From Clonostachys chloroleuca (Eukaryota; Ascomycota; Sordariomycetes; Hypocreales; Bionectriaceae), in NCBI GenBank assembly GCA_037952775.1, contig JBANAY010000004.1, forward strand, positions 13,082,001 to 13,146,000: a DNA stretch of 64,000 bases. Direction: 5' to 3'. This document shows, piece by piece, positions 61,097 to 64,000 of this stretch. The position numbers and the translations under genes were made by a program. The first letter of the stretch is position 1, and each line of letters opens with the position of its first letter. Below the pieces are notes generated by a model that was not told the DNA's origin, ran no database searches, and saw nothing but the letters and a program-made list of their open reading frames with translations.

Positions 61097-63935
61097 ATGG
61101 GGCGACGACCAGCTGGGTTCGATGATTACTCCTCTGCGGTCCCGCAGGTCTGTTAAGAAGAGCTCCCCGCGCCTCGTGTTAACGAAGCTAATATCGCATT
61201 TGGGGATAACAGATTATTTTATCATCTACCGACACCGAATTTCTAGACCAGCTCATCCCCGTGCTTAAGGATGCAGCCCACTCGAACCGAACCCCGGCGT
61301 TGGTGAATCGCCTTGGACGATATTCGGAGGAACGCGAAGCTGACATCGAACGAATCGGTCTTACGAAACACCAAGAATTTCTAGACTCTGTCAGTAGATT
61401 GGAGAATGTGCGAGAAGGGACTGTTGCAGTGACAGAGGAAATCCTGAAGCTCAATCAGTCAATTCAGTCCAGCACGGAAAAGCTAGCAGAGCAAAAGAGG
61501 GCGCTTGTCAATACAAAAGCTGTCCGACAAAACATTGCCGATGCATCCAGCGCTCTGACAGAGTCACTCAAGATCTTGCATGCCGTAAATCACGCTCATG
61601 ATCTCGTCCGCAAAAAGAGGTACTACTCCGCTCTGAAGTCTCTCGAAGACCTTCAAAATGAACACCTTGTACCCATTCTCCAGAATCGCTATGCAACCCA
61701 ACACCGTCTAGCAGATGTCATTCAAAAATCCATTCCTGCTTCGCAAAAGGCGATATCTGAAGCTGTCATGACGGATCTTAATACATGGCTCTACCGTATT
61801 CGAGAAACCTCGCAATTCTTGGGCGAAGTGGCATTTTATCACACCGAAATGCGGCGGACTCGTCAGAGGAAAAGAGTGGAAGGGGACGCTTTTTTGAGCA
61901 GGTTCAAACTCAATTCCGCTATTGAATTAGTTTGCGATGAAGCAGAGGAGTTCGATGTCCTTGATAATGAAGAGCTTCAGGTTGATTTCACTCCGCTCTT
62001 CGAAGCACTCCATATCCACGATACACTCGGGCAAACTGATAAGTTTCGATCCGAATATGCTACCACACGGCGGCAGCAAAAAGACTTGCTCATTCCCACC
62101 TCTGTGGACCTTACCGCAGAAGACGAATCATCACTAAGTAGTCTGCTGGAAGGAATTGCAGGCTTTGCTATCATCGAGAAGGCAACTATGCGGCGTGTGC
62201 CACAGCTTCGATCTGCAGCAGATGTGAGTTTAATATATTCTAAAGGGATATCGCTGGTTCTGACTCCTCTAGGTTGAGGAGCTTTGGGAATCATTATGCA
62301 CTGCGGCCATCAACCTAACCAATAGGGCGCTTGGTGATGTCACAAATGCAGAGGTACTTCTGAAGATCAAGGGCTTCATTTCTCTCTTCATCCAAACAAT
62401 GGGGGTCAGTACTAGAGTCCTCTCCTAATGATCTAAGCTGGCCACGGTGCAATCTAACAAATGCTTACTACATTATAGGGCTGGGGCTATTCGGTGTCGA
62501 CCCTTGACGCTTTTCTTCTCAAGCTTTTTGATAAATATGCAGACCTTCTGAAGAAACGGTTCAGCGATGATTTTCAAGAGGTATGTGCTGTCCCACCACC
62601 CCATATCTCCATGCATGCTTATCTTCCCCCTTCTAGATTGTTTCGATGGACGATTACATGCCTATGGCAATCAACTCCATGGAAGAATACGAGAAGGTTG
62701 TGAACGTCAGCTGGTTTGACCAAGAGAAACTACCCGATGAGTTGACGTAGGTTCCTTGACCTCCACTGCCGCTAGTGTTCATTTACTAAGACCAAATAGC
62801 TTCCCATGTGTGCTGCCATTTTCGCAGATGTACCCTCTTTGTTGTATCGATATCAGGAACTTTTTGAATCAGTTCTACTTCTACTCAGACGATCATTTTC
62901 AGCACCCAGATGTTATCGACGAAACCCTAAGGAAGGTGAGCAGAGGTGTACCTATATTTGCGTTCTGCCCCATTCCTCTAATGAAAGAAACAGTCGCTGG
63001 ATGAGCTTTTGACCGAGAAAGTTTGCCGATCTCTCGTAGATCGCCTCAGTTCACAATACTTGGGTCAAATAGTACAGATTCTCATCAATCTAGAACACTT
63101 CGAAACAGCATGCCAAGAGCTCGAACAGCTTCTCATCCGAGCCCGATCATCGACCTCTGCTGGTGGGCCTCTGAAACTGAATGCCACCGACGAGTTTCGA
63201 AACAACAAAAAAACAGCCGAGAAGCGCATTTTCGAGTTGGTCAATTCAAAGATCGACGATCTCGTAGAAACCGCCGAATATGACTGGTGAGTTAGATCAT
63301 GATTGATAAAATGAGGAGAATTTGTTAACAATCTTCGTTCTCTACTACAGGACACCAAGCTCGGCCACAACAGAGCCAAGCAGCTACATCCAAACCCTGA
63401 CGAGATATTTGTCCAACATCATGAACTCAACCTTACTCGGCCTACCCCGCGAAATTAAGGAACTGATTTACTTCGATGCTTTGAGTCACGCTGCGAGCGA
63501 AATCTTGGTAAGCACACCCCTTGCTATTTAACCTGATAGCGCCGGTTTTGTTAATTTTCTAAAGGCTTTGCCCCTATCGAATGAAGTCAAGCACATCAAC
63601 CCTTATGGGGTTTCAGCACTTGCCCAAGACGTCCAGTATCTAACCGAGTTTGTTGATAGCCTAGAAAATGGCCAGATGTTGAGAGAAAATCTTGATGAGC
63701 TCCAGCAGACCGTCAATCTCATGCAGTCAGATAATCATGACGAGTTCTTCGATGTATCGAGCCGTAACAAGAAGTATGGCCGTGTCGACGCAATGAACGG
63801 CCCTATACTGCTAGAAAAGTACCATTCTTAATGCCCTAGGTGATTCCACAGGGAGCTAACTTATCTTTTAGACTTGTTACCCAAGTTCCCTCTCGAAATG
63901 CACCTCTTTTCGCAGGTCGTTTCGGAATGAAGTGA
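61097..63935 (+). CDS. sec15: Exocyst complex subunit Sec15, 10 exons
   Basis: Exons: 61097-61147, 61213-62223, 62273-62404, 62479-62580, 62637-62746, 62800-62935, 62994-63286, 63351-63507, 63565-63818, 63872-63935. This gives 769 aa with phases matching at every junction and GT-AG introns of 49-74 nt. The N-terminal half (about 20-180) is helical and coiled-coil-rich; it starts with the conserved Q-I-I-L-S-S-T-D-T-E-F segment. The C-terminal Sec15 domain includes G-W-G-Y-S-V-S-T-L-D (exon 4), the D-D-Y-M-P-M block (exon 5), F-P-C-V-L-P-F-S-Q-M-Y-P (exon 6) and N-L-E-H-F-E-T-A-C (exon 7). Sec15 is the exocyst subunit that receives the GTP-bound Rab Sec4 on secretory vesicles, acting at growing tips and septa. 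The length is close to other fungal and animal Sec15 (about 750-900). The short first exon is the least certain part. Confidence 0.92.
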
Positions 63936-64000
63936 GCAATGGGAATTACGAACACGAGGACCTACGAACATTGTTTCAACTCCAATGGTAAGGGAGAGGG
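63936..64000. other. 3' flank of sec15, window end
   Basis: Only 65 bases follow the stop. Nothing can be called here. Confidence 0.5.

Noticed and set aside
62224..62277. Read-through of sec15 exon 2 to a stop at 62277
   Set aside because: GTGAGT after codon GAT and CTAG before GTTGAG define an intron, and the downstream exons continue the Sec15 domain in phase.
52001..64000. Secondary-metabolite or other biosynthetic cluster in the genic part
   Set aside because: The four genes belong to unrelated cell processes, with no synthase, transporter or pathway regulator.

Overview
The window looks like nuclear DNA of a filamentous ascomycete (Pezizomycotina). The Eurotiomycetes are my best guess, but I cannot prove it. 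The evidence is spliceosomal GT-AG introns of 49-74 nt, fungal-type gene content (Slp1-type SUN protein, Mei2-like RNA-binding protein, exocyst Sec15), and a very large AT-rich block with the signature of repeat-induced point mutation (RIP).

Positions 1 to about 51,930 are a gene-free, RIP-degraded nest of transposons. CpA, TpG and CpG are almost absent (none in 1-640 by eye), while CpT, CpC and their complements survive. The main component is a Ty3/gypsy LTR retrotransposon with a chromodomain, called family A here, present in at least six copies or fragments. The best copy is 38560-45941, with paired ~377-bp LTRs and a polypurine tract. Nested in or beside these copies are a second gypsy-like element (V, 21251-28957), a Tc1/mariner element (13835-15138), a pogo/Fot1-like element (29237-31085), candidate solo LTRs X, Y and Z, and a repeat family W of unknown class. 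A few islands (Y at 26865-27630, X at 50061-51793, parts of the DNA transposons) keep CpG/CpA and so escaped most of the mutation. All transposon genes are broken.

At about 51.93 kb the composition switches within a few hundred bases to ordinary genic DNA holding four genes. These are an NTF2-like small protein (-, 52635-53048), a Slp1/SUCO-like ER SUN protein (+, 54076-56676), a Mei2-like RNA-binding protein (-, 12 exons, 59575-56974, with an 18-nt microexon), and exocyst Sec15 (+, 10 exons, 61097-63935). The first two are divergently arranged, slp1 and mei2 converge, and mei2 and sec15 diverge. They are housekeeping or developmental genes with no shared pathway; this is not a gene cluster.

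The most interesting points are the exhaustive RIP block (heterochromatin or a possible regional centromere), the hairpin-bearing 33-bp repeat array and related solo-LTR modules that escaped RIP, the differential mutation of duplicated copies, and the microexon-rich RRM3 of the mei2 gene.
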